Positions 15,287 through 22,932 of a stretch of DNA of 36,135 bases are shown here, piece by piece. Source of the stretch: Actinomycetes bacterium. GTDB lineage: Bacteria > Actinomycetota > Actinomycetes > S36-B12. Location: positions 1 to 36,135 of the forward strand of contig BJGE01000015.1 in assembly GCA_014190275.1 (NCBI GenBank). The letters run 5' to 3'. The notes under the pieces are model-generated. The model was given only the letters and a program-made list of their open reading frames with translations. It ran no database searches and was not told the DNA's origin. The stretch's first letter is position 1, and each line of letters opens with the position of its first letter. Made by a program: the position numbers and the translations under genes.

Positions 15287-16171
15287 ATGCCCCAATCCAC
15301 GCGCGCTCCCCTTACCCCTGGCAGGCTATCGGCCGAACGTCCAGTGCCAACGCGTATCGCCCGTCCCCCATACGTCGGCAAGCCAGCTCCCGATCCTTAC
15401 ACCGGCTCTGACGTCCAAGATGAGGAGACCTTGGCCGCGATGCGTATTGCCGGGCGCATCGCAGCTGATGCCTTGGTCGAAGTCGGGGCGAAGGTGGCAC
15501 CCGGGGTAAGCACCGACGAACTAGATCGCATCGGGCACGAGTACCTTTGCGACCACGGTGCGTACCCCTCGACTTTGGGCTACCGCGGCTACCCCAAATC
15601 ACTTTGCTCGTCGGTCAATGAAGTCATCTGCCACGGCATCCCAGACTCCACGGAGTTGGTCGACGGCGATATCTGCAATATCGATATCACCGCCTTTATC
15701 GGCGGGGTGCACGGAGATACCAATGCGACATTCCTGGTAGGAGATGGCGTCGATGAGGAGTCGAGGCAGTTGGTTGACGTCACCCGGGAGGCTACCCGGC
15801 GGGCGATCGCGGCCGTCGCGCCGGGGCGCTCACTCAATGTCATTGGTCGCGTCATTGAAAGTTACGCCCGCCGATTCAACTATGGGGTGGTTCGTGACTT
15901 CACCGGTCACGGAATCAACACGGCATTTCATTCGGGCTTGGTCGTGCCGCACTACGACGACCCCGGCTCCAATCGCATTCTGGAAGTAGGCATGACATTT
16001 ACTATCGAACCGATGCTGACATTGGGCACCTACAATTACAACATGTGGTCTGACGGCTGGACTGTCGTAACCAAGGACCTCCGCCGGACCGCTCAGTTTG
16101 AGCACACCTTGGTGGTAACCGCGGCCGGAGCCGAGATCTTGACACTGGCTACCGGAATATCAAGTTGGTGA
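15287..16171 (+). CDS. map: Methionine aminopeptidase, type I with N-terminal extension
   Basis: It removes the initiator methionine from new proteins. The 294-residue protein has the pita-bread fold with all five metal ligands visible: Asp133 (NIDITA), Asp144 (HGDTNATF), His208 (GHGI), Glu241 (TIEPM) and Glu272 (QFEHT). A Pro-rich N-terminal extension of about 40 residues precedes the catalytic domain, as in the actinobacterial MapB-type enzymes, where such an extension is thought to contact the ribosome. There is no Shine-Dalgarno; the -10 element 6 nt before ATG suggests a leaderless mRNA. Confidence 0.96.
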   Translation: MPQSTRAPLTPGRLSAERPVPTRIARPPYVGKPAPDPYTGSDVQDEETLAAMRIAGRIAADALVEVGAKVAPGVSTDELDRIGHEYLCDHGAYPSTLGYRGYPKSLCSSVNEVICHGIPDSTELVDGDICNIDITAFIGGVHGDTNATFLVGDGVDEESRQLVDVTREATRRAIAAVAPGRSLNVIGRVIESYARRFNYGVVRDFTGHGINTAFHSGLVVPHYDDPGSNRILEVGMTFTIEPMLTLGTYNYNMWSDGWTVVTKDLRRTAQFEHTLVVTAAGAEILTLATGISSW

Positions 16172-16223
16172 GCATCCGGATAATCGAAATCCTCCGGGAA
16201 GTACCAATTTCAACTATTTTCAG

Positions 16224-16229
16224 TAGACT
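16224..16229 (+). promoter_or_regulatory. -10 element TAGACT of a leaderless promoter (marR)
   Basis: TAGACT, 6 nt (GGGTGC), then GTG 16236. Just upstream, on the minus strand, TGAAA occurs twice with a 10-bp period in 16208-16221, a possible regulator site overlapping the promoter. Confidence 0.65.
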
Positions 16230-16235
16230 GGGTGC

Positions 16236-16694
16236 GTGACAAAGTGGCTCAGCGCCGATGAACAGCAGTCTTGGCGTTCATTCATCACCGCCTGGACCTT
16301 GCTGAACCACCAACTGAACCTAGACCTGCAAAGTCAACATGGCTTGACCATCGCAGATTATGAAATCCTCGTTCGACTCAGTGAAACCCCGGGCCGCCGG
16401 ATGCGAATGAGTGAGTTAGCCGAACTGACATTGGCCTCCCGGAGCCGCCTTTCCCATCAAGTCGGGCGAATGGAAGCCGCCGGACTTGTTAATCGAGCGG
16501 AGTGCACTGAGGACCGCAGAGGCTCGTTTGCGACCCTAACCGAAGCCGGTTGGCAGGCACTCGTTGCAGCGGCGCCAGTCCATGTCGCCGGCGTGCGCAC
16601 CCACCTGGTCGACGTCCTAACCAAATCCGAATTCAAAGCCCTCGGCGCTGCCTGCCAAAAGGTTGCAAGCGCGATCAGTCCGGAATCAAATTAA
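16236..16694 (+). CDS. MarR-family transcriptional regulator
   Basis: The 152-residue protein has the winged-helix MarR domain: LTIADYEILVRLSETPGRRM, then MRMSELAELTLASRSRLSHQ (recognition helix) and VGRMEAAGLVNRAECTEDRRG (wing, with the typical Asp-Arg-Arg-Gly). Such proteins repress stress or efflux genes and dissociate on ligand binding. Target and ligand are unknown; no efflux gene lies directly beside it. Its 3' end overlaps the convergent membrane-protein gene by 20 bp. GTG 16236 is set by the leaderless promoter. Confidence 0.93.
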   Translation: MTKWLSADEQQSWRSFITAWTLLNHQLNLDLQSQHGLTIADYEILVRLSETPGRRMRMSELAELTLASRSRLSHQVGRMEAAGLVNRAECTEDRRGSFATLTEAGWQALVAAAPVHVAGVRTHLVDVLTKSEFKALGAACQKVASAISPESN

Positions 16695-17349
16695 TCGCTC
16701 GGGAGACCGTGACCAAGATCGTCACTAGCGATACCGCCGACTGAATTATGAATAGAAATTTAGCCCGGTGCGACAGCGGCATGGTGTCGGTTGGACTGAA
16801 CGCAATGATATTCGTATATGCCGTGTAGATGTAGTCGAACAGTTGCGGGGCCCAGGCATCACCCCCAGTTACCGGGCTACCTTGCTGCGGAAATTGGAAA
16901 TCCCAGGTCGTCACCGAACCGGATTCGCGCACCTTCGGCCCGCCCCCGTCTATCCACCAATAAACCAAGCCGAAGCTCAGCACGTTTACCGCCAAGACCC
17001 CAAACCCACCGAACAACAAATAGCCGGCAGGGTCCGTGGTTTTAGTGAACAAGGTGGCTAAAGCGAGTGCAGCATTAAGCACGCTCGCCGCAACCAACAG
17101 GCTCAAATATGACAGTGCGAAAACTGCCCATACTCTCCCGGATTCGCTTTCGTGCTTACGTGACACCAGCCAAAGGGGAATCCCTGCCAACTCAATAACC
17201 GGGATCAACCAGACAGGCCCAAGGGTGAGCGAAGGTGGTAGTAGCAATTGGATTGAGGCCATCAAAATAACCAACCCAGGAACCCGTAAACTCAGTAATT
17301 CTCCCAGCCACGGTGCGGATGGGAGCCTGGAGTTCGAGTTGCTCACCAT
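16675..17349 (-). CDS. Uncharacterised multi-pass membrane protein (ion-channel-like C terminus)
   Basis: The 224-residue protein has about five hydrophobic segments (roughly residues 21-41, 45-62, 74-98, 107-130 and 193-214). The C-terminal part, YTNIIAFSPTDTMPLSHRAK followed by a long hydrophobic helix ending VSRAINLI, is laid out like the pore loop and last helix of two-TM potassium channels, but the selectivity signature TVGYGD is absent. I recognise the FSPTDTMPLS motif as recurrent in actinobacterial membrane proteins of unknown function. The ATG 17349 has GATTAT exactly 6 nt upstream and no Shine-Dalgarno. It is convergent with marR. Confidence 0.7.
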   Translation of the reverse strand: MVSNSNSRLPSAPWLGELLSLRVPGLVILMASIQLLLPPSLTLGPVWLIPVIELAGIPLWLVSRKHESESGRVWAVFALSYLSLLVAASVLNAALALATLFTKTTDPAGYLLFGGFGVLAVNVLSFGLVYWWIDGGGPKVRESGSVTTWDFQFPQQGSPVTGGDAWAPQLFDYIYTAYTNIIAFSPTDTMPLSHRAKFLFIIQSAVSLVTILVTVSRAINLIPD

Positions 17350-17355
17350 CTCACC

Positions 17356-17361
17356 ATAATC
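17356..17361 (-). promoter_or_regulatory. Possible leaderless -10 element GATTAT (membrane protein)
   Basis: GATTAT followed by 6 nt (GGTGAG) and ATG 17349 on the minus strand. It differs from TANNNT in the first base only. Confidence 0.35.
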
Positions 17362-17407
17362 CCACGGAACCGGCCCCCATGACCCTTAAACGGATAAGCC
17401 AAGGTCC

Positions 17408-17439
17408 CAACACACCCATTGTGCAACACACCCATTGTG
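17408..17439 (+). repeat. Exact 16-bp tandem duplication (CAACACACCCATTGTG)
   Basis: Two abutting copies, 17408-17423 and 17424-17439, lie upstream of the GT-C-like gene promoter. Confidence 0.95.
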
Positions 17440-17448
17440 GTTTCCTTC

Positions 17449-17474
17449 ATTTGAGTACCGCGATTTGAGTACCG
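17449..17474 (+). repeat. 12-bp direct repeat (ATTTGAGTACCG) with 14-bp period
   Basis: Copies at 17449-17460 and 17463-17474, with a decayed third copy (ACCTGAGT) directly after. It lies 22 bp before the -10 element of the GT-C-like gene. Confidence 0.9.
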
Positions 17475-17495
17475 AGACCTGAGTTTGGCCTCGGA

Positions 17496-17501
17496 TACGC
17501 T
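17496..17501 (+). promoter_or_regulatory. -10 element TACGCT of a leaderless promoter (GT-C-like gene)
   Basis: TACGCT, 6 nt (GAGGCT), then GTG 17508. The identical hexamer serves rnpB. Confidence 0.6.
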
Positions 17502-17507
17502 GAGGCT

Positions 17508-19244
17508 GTGCCGAAAGAAGGATCGCCGGTTGCTCTCTCCGCGAGACTAAGGCCAGTTGCTGGCGACGCTGCAATTGTCGCTGCCATCAGTATCTTCAGT
17601 GCCTTCTTATCCGGATCCAAGCAATGGGCCGGGTTCAACTCGCCGGACTCCGAGTTCTACGCATCACTCGCCCTATTCGGTAACGAGGTTACCGATCGAG
17701 CACCGGAGCCTGCGTATTACTGGACCAGACTCGGATTCATCGCACCAGTTCGAGCCGTGGTGTCAATCTTGGGTCCGTGGGGCGGGTTCGCGCTCTGGCG
17801 TTTCCTGCTCATCGCCCTTATCGCCGCGTCCTTGTATTGGCTGGTTCGACAACGGAGCACCCGCCAACTGGCGGCGGTAATTGCCCTATTCGCGTCACTG
17901 AACACCATGGTTCTCAGTTATGTGGGAAACCCATACCTGACCGGGACCATTATCGCGGCCACCTTGCTCCTCATCGCCCTTGCCACTTGGTGCGTATTTG
18001 GCACTCCGCGTATTAGTTGGCTACCCGCGCTGCTGTCTGGTGCCACCGCTGGGTGGCTCCTGATGCTGAATCCGTATGCCTGTTTTCTGGCACTTTCGAT
18101 GTGGGTTGGCGTGCGAATCGTTGGCATTTGTGTGGCCACGGCAAGACGCTGGCGGGTACTCCTCATCGATGTTCTCGCCGCTACCGTCGGCTTCACCGTC
18201 GCCCTCTTGACCTTCCTCGGGTTAGGGTTACGGCTCTTTCCTGGCAGGAGTTGGATCGGCACCTACCTCGACTGGAACGGGCGCCTCGATTACGCCAGCT
18301 TCATCAGTGATCCGATGATTTGGACCAATGACATTGCCCTACTCGTTCCGATTTCGGCACTTGTGATGGCTGCAATCGCCGCACTCACCACCCGCGGTAA
18401 CCGCTGGGCACTTACCGCGGTCGTGATCGCCGGCGCCAATATCGCCTTCACCGCAATCTATTTCGCACTCGTGCCGGGGCCCTGGCTGGAAGCCCCGCAC
18501 TATGTTGCCAAGCTCTGGCCCGGCTCACTCGCCGCGATCGGTCTCGCTGCTGCCGTCTTACTGAAGCGACGAAGTCTCCCACCGATTGCGCTCATCGTGC
18601 CACTGGCAGCCCTCCCGTTGGTTTTGTGGAGTGGCAGGTGGCACCTGGTAATCGACCGCGCCCAAGGCGTGCTGATCGCAATTGTGATTTGCCTGACTTT
18701 CTTCGTAGCCGCGATAATTGCCCGTCGAACCGCAAATCTGCCCTCGGCGCTTGCCGTATTGGTCGCACTGTCCATCATCGCAATCGGTATGCAATTGCTT
18801 CAAAATGGTCGCGGATTTATCGGTATCTACGGCCAGTATCCATTCAGGGCGGCCTATGTGGATTTCAGCGGCGAGCAAATCATGCGCGAAAAGATCAAGG
18901 CTGAGCAGTGGCTTATCGATAACACCTCGGCGACTGACAAGGTCGGTATCTGGACTGACCCAGATCGCATGCTGTCGTCGGTTGCCGCAATGCAGCTTTG
19001 GGGCAAGTACAACAATGTCACGGGCGCGGCAACTTTGACCCGCGATGACGTAGATCGCCTTGAGCTCAGCAGGCCGACAGCAATTGCAATGTACGCACCC
19101 AACCGGCAACAGGTCGACACCTTCTGGGGAAGTATTCCCCCTTGGGCACGGCCATCGACCCCCGAGTGCACCACGGTGCAAATTCCCGGCATCGGCGTTC
19201 AGGAGGCTTACGTCTGCCTTACCCACCTGCGCTGGGTTGGTTAA
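17508..19244 (+). CDS. GT-C-fold membrane glycosyltransferase-like protein
   Basis: This is a 578-residue protein with about ten or eleven transmembrane segments and a soluble extracytoplasmic C-terminal domain (about residues 440-578). The first loop after TM1 carries FNSPDSEFYAS with Asp47 and Glu49, the acidic DxE-type motif placed where GT-C enzymes of the PMT/ArnT type bind polyprenyl-phosphate sugars. I infer a sugar transfer outside the membrane; donor and acceptor cannot be named. No other glycan genes are adjacent. The C-terminal domain has few distinctive motifs (EQWLIDNTSATDKVGIWTD). It ends 10 nt before the convergent carbonic anhydrase gene. Tandem duplications lie in its upstream region. 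Confidence 0.65.
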   Translation: MPKEGSPVALSARLRPVAGDAAIVAAISIFSAFLSGSKQWAGFNSPDSEFYASLALFGNEVTDRAPEPAYYWTRLGFIAPVRAVVSILGPWGGFALWRFLLIALIAASLYWLVRQRSTRQLAAVIALFASLNTMVLSYVGNPYLTGTIIAATLLLIALATWCVFGTPRISWLPALLSGATAGWLLMLNPYACFLALSMWVGVRIVGICVATARRWRVLLIDVLAATVGFTVALLTFLGLGLRLFPGRSWIGTYLDWNGRLDYASFISDPMIWTNDIALLVPISALVMAAIAALTTRGNRWALTAVVIAGANIAFTAIYFALVPGPWLEAPHYVAKLWPGSLAAIGLAAAVLLKRRSLPPIALIVPLAALPLVLWSGRWHLVIDRAQGVLIAIVICLTFFVAAIIARRTANLPSALAVLVALSIIAIGMQLLQNGRGFIGIYGQYPFRAAYVDFSGEQIMREKIKAEQWLIDNTSATDKVGIWTDPDRMLSSVAAMQLWGKYNNVTGAATLTRDDVDRLELSRPTAIAMYAPNRQQVDTFWGSIPPWARPSTPECTTVQIPGIGVQEAYVCLTHLRWVG

Positions 19245-19254
19245 CCAAGTTGGA

Positions 19255-19770
19255 TTAGCAGTCCACCGGATCAAGGGATCCGGTGTGGACATCGTAGATC
19301 GCTCCGGCCACCACCACCTGATCGGCAATTAACGGGAAGGACCGGATACGGGTCACGTCAGTGATCAATGCCGCACGCTGATCTATCACCGTTCGAAACT
19401 CCAGGCTGCGGGTATCGACCCCGTACTGCTCGGCAATTGTCGCGTGGATCTCCGGCTCCTGGGCCTGTGCCATCCGACAGTCGGTGTGCGGCATCACCAA
19501 GATGCGGTCCACTCCCAAAAGATACGTCGCCAGCACCAAGGTACGTAGCACGTCCTCGGTCACGCGGGCGCCGGCATTGCGCAAGATCTTGGCGTCGCCT
19601 GCCTGCATGCCCACCACCTCGAGCGGGCTAATTCGCGAATCCATGCAGGTAACGATGGCTAGGCCACGCTGCGCCCGGCCCGGTTGCCCGGCAAAAGCAA
19701 AGGACTTGGTGAACTCCGCATTCGCCTTGAGCACATCCTCAAAAGCATCGGTTGGGAAATTCGCAGGCAT
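19255..19770 (-). CDS. Beta-class carbonic anhydrase
   Basis: It interconverts CO2 and bicarbonate. The 171-residue protein shows the beta-class zinc site: Cys42, Asp44 and Arg46 in TCMDSRISPLE, and His95 and Cys98 in PHTDCRM. NAGARVTEDVLRTL is the conserved helix behind it. The short length fits the small bacterial beta enzymes. ATG 19770 is chosen over an open upstream extension of 22 codons because TACAAT lies exactly 6 nt before it. The gene diverges from the small SH3-like gene, with only 41 nt between start codons. Confidence 0.93.
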   Translation of the reverse strand: MPANFPTDAFEDVLKANAEFTKSFAFAGQPGRAQRGLAIVTCMDSRISPLEVVGMQAGDAKILRNAGARVTEDVLRTLVLATYLLGVDRILVMPHTDCRMAQAQEPEIHATIAEQYGVDTRSLEFRTVIDQRAALITDVTRIRSFPLIADQVVVAGAIYDVHTGSLDPVDC

Positions 19771-19776
19771 GGGCTG

Positions 19777-19782
19777 ATTGTA
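19777..19782 (-). promoter_or_regulatory. -10 element TACAAT of a leaderless promoter (carbonic anhydrase)
   Basis: TACAAT, close to the TATAAT consensus, then 6 nt (CAGCCC) and ATG 19770 on the minus strand. Confidence 0.7.
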
Positions 19783-19811
19783 CTTGGGCTCGATCCGAAA
19801 CAATGGGGACC

Positions 19812-20015
19812 ATGTCCGCGGCACCCAAACACCCACCGCACCCCGGTCACGACGAGATCGGCCTGCGCGTCACGATGCGATTGAATCAGCCCGGCGGCCA
19901 AACTGAGCTCGTCGGCATACTCCAGACGTTGACCAGCGTTCAAAGGCGCACCGGTGACATCGTCACCTTCGATCCGGCCCACGTGGTCACCTGGCGCATC
20001 GTCAAATCCGGCTAG
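19812..20015 (+). CDS. Small SH3-like protein (67 aa) of unknown function
   Basis: The 67-residue protein has a His/Pro-rich start (residues 1-13) followed by a run of predicted beta strands: EIGLRVTMRLNQ, TELVGILQTLTS, RTGDIVTFDPAHVVTWRIV. The pattern resembles the small barrel found at the N terminus of some actinobacterial acetyltransferases (such as the Rv0428c type) but here it stands alone. The ATG 19812 fits the divergent layout; AACAAT 7 nt upstream is a weak leaderless -10. The frame extends upstream, but that part reads through the carbonic anhydrase promoter. Function unknown. Confidence 0.6.
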   Translation: MSAAPKHPPHPGHDEIGLRVTMRLNQPGGQTELVGILQTLTSVQRRTGDIVTFDPAHVVTWRIVKSG

Positions 20016-20042
20016 TCCGGCCCACCCAAGGGCTCATGCGCA

Positions 20043-20060
20043 TTCACATGAATTTCACAT
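20043..20060 (+). promoter_or_regulatory. Direct repeat TTCACAT-N4-TTCACAT (response-regulator-type site)
   Basis: Two exact 7-mers start 11 bp apart (20043 and 20054), one helical turn, as in PhoB/PhoP-type sites. TAACCT at 20068-20073 may be the -10 element just downstream. The OmpR-family regulator encoded at 20786 is the natural candidate to bind it. Confidence 0.5.
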
Positions 20061-20140
20061 CTTCAATTAACCTGCATCACAAATGCCCGGGGGAACCTTG
20101 CCTTAACCAACCAAGGGCCTCACCGATTGAAGTCCTAACC

Positions 20141-20147
20141 AAAGGAG
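20141..20147 (+). promoter_or_regulatory. Shine-Dalgarno AAAGGAG that sets the start of the secreted repeat protein
   Basis: AAAGGAG touches ATG 20148 with no spacing, which is too close, but lies 6 nt before the in-frame ATG 20154. The second ATG is therefore the start. Confidence 0.75.
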
Positions 20148-20153
20148 ATGAAG

Positions 20154-20681
20154 ATGAACCGCATCGCAACTTGGGGCACTCGCGCCGCGATCACCGCGGG
20201 TGCTTTCGCACTTGTAGTCGGCGTTGGTGCCGGCACCGCATTTGCCGCTGACTCCCCGGGCAGCACCGGCGCCAAGGGACCAAAAGGCGCCGCACTTTCA
20301 GCGCTGGTAACCGCGGGCACCATCACCGAAGCCCAGAAGGCGACCTTCCGGTATGAGATGGATGAGGTTAGGCAGGCTGCCGTGGCTGCGGGCACCTCAA
20401 CGGATTGCGCCGTGATTGAAGCGGCTGCACTCTCGGCTCTAGTCAGCGAAGGGGCCTTGACCCAGGCGCAGGCCGATGCCATCAAGGCCGCTCGACCTGC
20501 ACGTCCGCAAGGCACTGCCCGCACCGGGGCGGCCGAGGGGACGCGTGGCGGCCCACTTGCCGCGCTCGTAGCCAATGGAACGATCACCCAGGCGCAGGCC
20601 GATGCCATCAAGGCTGCGCACCCGGAGCGCTCAGGTGCCGGTGGCCGTGGCGCGCAAACCACGCCACAAACCGCCAGCTAA
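20154..20681 (+). CDS. Secreted protein with three LxALVxxGTITxAQADAI repeats
   Basis: The 175-residue protein starts with a Sec signal peptide (residues 1-31, cleavage likely at AFA-AD). Three repeats follow: ALSALVTAGTITEAQKATF at about 48-66, ALSALVSEGALTQAQADAIK at about 92-111, and PLAALVANGTITQAQADAIK at about 134-153. Each reads as a short two-helix unit with a Gly/Thr turn. Linkers are Gly/Ala/Arg-rich. One Cys is present (residue 85). Function is unknown; similar Leu-Thr-x-x-Gln-Ala units occur in secreted actinobacterial proteins. It lies before a two-component system, separated by a terminator, with a response-regulator-like direct repeat upstream. Confidence 0.8.
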   Translation: MNRIATWGTRAAITAGAFALVVGVGAGTAFAADSPGSTGAKGPKGAALSALVTAGTITEAQKATFRYEMDEVRQAAVAAGTSTDCAVIEAAALSALVSEGALTQAQADAIKAARPARPQGTARTGAAEGTRGGPLAALVANGTITQAQADAIKAAHPERSGAGGRGAQTTPQTAS

Positions 20682-20693
20682 GTCACTGATCAC

Positions 20694-20730
20694 TACGGCG
20701 GCCGGGCCCATAATTGGGCCGGCCGCCGTA
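20694..20730 (+). terminator. Hairpin terminator after the secreted repeat protein
   Basis: A 10-bp stem (TACGGCGGCC paired with GGCCGCCGTA) continues through one bulged G into GGCCCA/TGGGCC. It separates the secreted protein gene from the two-component operon, so the latter needs its own promoter or read-through. Confidence 0.85.
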
Positions 20731-20785
20731 CAGTTACCGCTAACCACAACTCTCGATATAGATGGTGCCGCCTCGGGGAGGATCA

Positions 20786-21469
20786 ATGACCACAACAATT
20801 TTGGTCGTTGACGACGAGCCCGGTGTTAATGACCTGATCTGCGACGCCCTAAGGCTAGCCGGCTACCAGACCCGCTCGGCCTCCCATGGAATGCAGGCGT
20901 TAAATTCCCTTCGCGAATTCCCCGTCGCCCTCGTGGTGCTTGATATCAATATGCCGAAAATGGACGGCTATGAGGTACTGACCCGAATGCGCGCAGCGGG
21001 CGACACCACCCCGGTCATCATCCTCACCGCTCGCCAAGACCGAGATGACACCAATGCTGGGTTCAAACTCGGCGCTGATGATTTCGTCAAGAAGCCTTTT
21101 GGGATCGAGGAATTGACCTTGCGGGTTGCCGCGGTTTTGCGCAGGTCACTAGGTGAGCAACACTCAGCCCTACTCACTGTTGGGGCCTTGAAACTCGATC
21201 CCGAGACCCACGAGGCCAGTTGCTTTGAGCAAGTGTTGAATCTTTCCGCCACCGAGTTCCGCCTACTACAAACGCTCATGGAAAACACCAACAAGGTGAT
21301 GACAAAAGACCAACTGTTGCGCCAGATCTGGGGGTTTGATGCGGGCACCGAAACCACGGTACTTGAGACCTATATCTCTTATCTGCGCAAGAAACTAGGC
21401 GGTGCGGCGACCATCAGAACCGTACGCGGTGTCGGGTATCAATTGCTCGCCGATAAGAAGAAATCATGA
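20786..21469 (+). CDS. OmpR/PhoB-family response regulator
   Basis: The 227-residue protein has a receiver domain (about 1-120) with the acidic pocket Asp9-Asp10, phospho-acceptor Asp53 in LVVLDINMPKMDG, Thr81 in ILTAR, and Lys103 in FVKKPF. A C-terminal winged-helix domain (about 130-225) has LSATEFRLLQTL, ETYISYLRKKLG and TIRTVRGVGYQL. GGGGAGG at 20775-20781, 4 nt upstream, sets ATG 20786. Its stop codon overlaps the kinase start as ATGA, so the two are co-translated. Confidence 0.95.
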   Translation: MTTTILVVDDEPGVNDLICDALRLAGYQTRSASHGMQALNSLREFPVALVVLDINMPKMDGYEVLTRMRAAGDTTPVIILTARQDRDDTNAGFKLGADDFVKKPFGIEELTLRVAAVLRRSLGEQHSALLTVGALKLDPETHEASCFEQVLNLSATEFRLLQTLMENTNKVMTKDQLLRQIWGFDAGTETTVLETYISYLRKKLGGAATIRTVRGVGYQLLADKKKS

Positions 21470-22827
21470 GCCTTAGATCTCGAATCACTATTCTCACCGC
21501 CTTGCTTATCCTCTTTTCGACCGCCATTCTTGGTGCATTCGTGTATTTCACCGCATCAAGTATCCAATACCAAACCATCGATAATGGCCTACGGTCTGCG
21601 GTCGCCGATGCCCGAGTGCCGGCGATGGCCGACAGACCGCGCCCTGCGCCGGCAGACGCATTTATTCAGATGGCAATCGGACGAGTGAACCGCGATGGGT
21701 CAATCACGGTATTAAGGCAGGCCGGCTACAGCTCCGACCCGCTGCCATTTCCGACTGTGACCGCGGACCAAATAATCCAGGCACAGCAATCGGCCATCAC
21801 CGTGCCGGGGCCGATCACCTATCGGGTCTTGGCCCGCCAGCCCGACCCAAACCGGGCGATGGCGGTGGCTGCCACCCCACTCACCGATGTTGAAAGCAAT
21901 CTGACGCAACTTGCCGTCTCGATCCTCATTGGGGTTGCCCTAGTAACAATTATTGGCGCCCTTACGTCGTGGGCCGTCGTACGCCGATTCTTTCGCCCGG
22001 TCGACGCGATGGTCGAATCAGCAACAGCAATTGCACAAGGTGACACCGAACGTAGGGTGCCAACAGCCCAGCCTGGCACCGAACTTGGTGAACTCTCCAC
22101 TGCCCTCAACGCCATGATCGGTGCCCTAACCGAATCGATAACGCGAGTTGAAGCGTCGGAAGTGCAACTCCGAAAATTTGTTTCCAATGCCTCGCATGAG
22201 ATTCGCACACCCCTCACCGTCATTCGCGGGTACGTCGAACTGCTGCAAAACGAAAGCCCGGATGCCTCGGACCTTCAGGCCCGCGCCCTTGCGCGTATTG
22301 CCTCCGAGAGCCACCGCCTCGAAGGTTTGGTGACCCAGCTTTTGGTGCTGGAGAAGATGGACACCCTTGCCCAGCAAGCCTTCCGGATTTTCGACCTATC
22401 CCAAATCGTCCGGGACTTCTTCGCGGATCTCGCGGCGCTGAACCCAAACCGGCGCATCGAGTTAGATTTAGACCGATGCCTGATTAACGGCGAGCCCGAT
22501 GCCTGGCGACAGTTGATCTCGAATCTGGTGCAGAATATTTCGCGCCACACCCCGGTTGACTCTGCCGTCGAAGTGCACCTGCATCGCCATGACGGCCAGA
22601 CCGTCCTGCAAGTTGATGACGCTGGCGCCGGGATACCGGTGGGTCAACGGGCGGCCGTGCTGCAACGTTTCACCCGGCTGGACGAGACCCCCGCCACCGC
22701 CAGCGGTGGTTTTGGCTTGGGCATGAGCATTGTGGGTGCGGTCATTGCCGCCCACGGCGGGCGACTTGAACTCCTCGATAGTCCCTTGGGCGGGCTGCGG
22801 GTACAGCTGACTATTCCCACCCCCTGA
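21466..22827 (+). CDS. Sensor histidine kinase (partner of the adjacent regulator)
   Basis: The 453-residue protein has TM1 (about 8-30), an extracytoplasmic sensor of about 115 residues, TM2 (about 147-172), a HAMP linker (RRFFRPVDAMVESATAIA), a dimerisation domain with the phospho-acceptor His244 in FVSNASHEIRTPLTVI, and an ATPase domain. The latter has N box NLVQNISRHTP, G1 box DDAGAGIP and G2 box GFGLGMSIV. The sensor domain has no recognisable fold, so the signal is unknown. It overlaps the regulator gene by 4 nt. DyP peroxidase follows after 105 nt. Confidence 0.95.
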   Translation: MSLRSRITILTALLILFSTAILGAFVYFTASSIQYQTIDNGLRSAVADARVPAMADRPRPAPADAFIQMAIGRVNRDGSITVLRQAGYSSDPLPFPTVTADQIIQAQQSAITVPGPITYRVLARQPDPNRAMAVAATPLTDVESNLTQLAVSILIGVALVTIIGALTSWAVVRRFFRPVDAMVESATAIAQGDTERRVPTAQPGTELGELSTALNAMIGALTESITRVEASEVQLRKFVSNASHEIRTPLTVIRGYVELLQNESPDASDLQARALARIASESHRLEGLVTQLLVLEKMDTLAQQAFRIFDLSQIVRDFFADLAALNPNRRIELDLDRCLINGEPDAWRQLISNLVQNISRHTPVDSAVEVHLHRHDGQTVLQVDDAGAGIPVGQRAAVLQRFTRLDETPATASGGFGLGMSIVGAVIAAHGGRLELLDSPLGGLRVQLTIPTP

Positions 22828-22900
22828 CCTCCACCGGGCGAGGAACTCACAGGAAATCCACATCTTCGTATCGCCCAATTCTCAACTAGACCAGCGAGGC

Positions 22901-22930
22901 TCCCTCCAAGAGTCAACCAACTTGGAGGGG
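22901..22930 (+). promoter_or_regulatory. Hairpin that sequesters the DyP peroxidase Shine-Dalgarno
   Basis: CCCTCCAAG (22902-22910) pairs perfectly with CTTGGAGGG (22921-22929), plus an outer T-G wobble, around a 10-nt loop. The 3' arm contains the GGAGG at 22924-22928 that must pair with 16S rRNA to start ATG 22933. No U tract follows, so translational control is more likely than termination. Confidence 0.6.
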
Positions 22931-22932
22931 TT

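Noticed and set aside
20135-20662. 175-codon minus-strand frame opposite the secreted repeat protein.
   Set aside because: The plus-strand protein has a signal peptide, a strong Shine-Dalgarno and meaningful repeats; the minus frame mirrors its codons.
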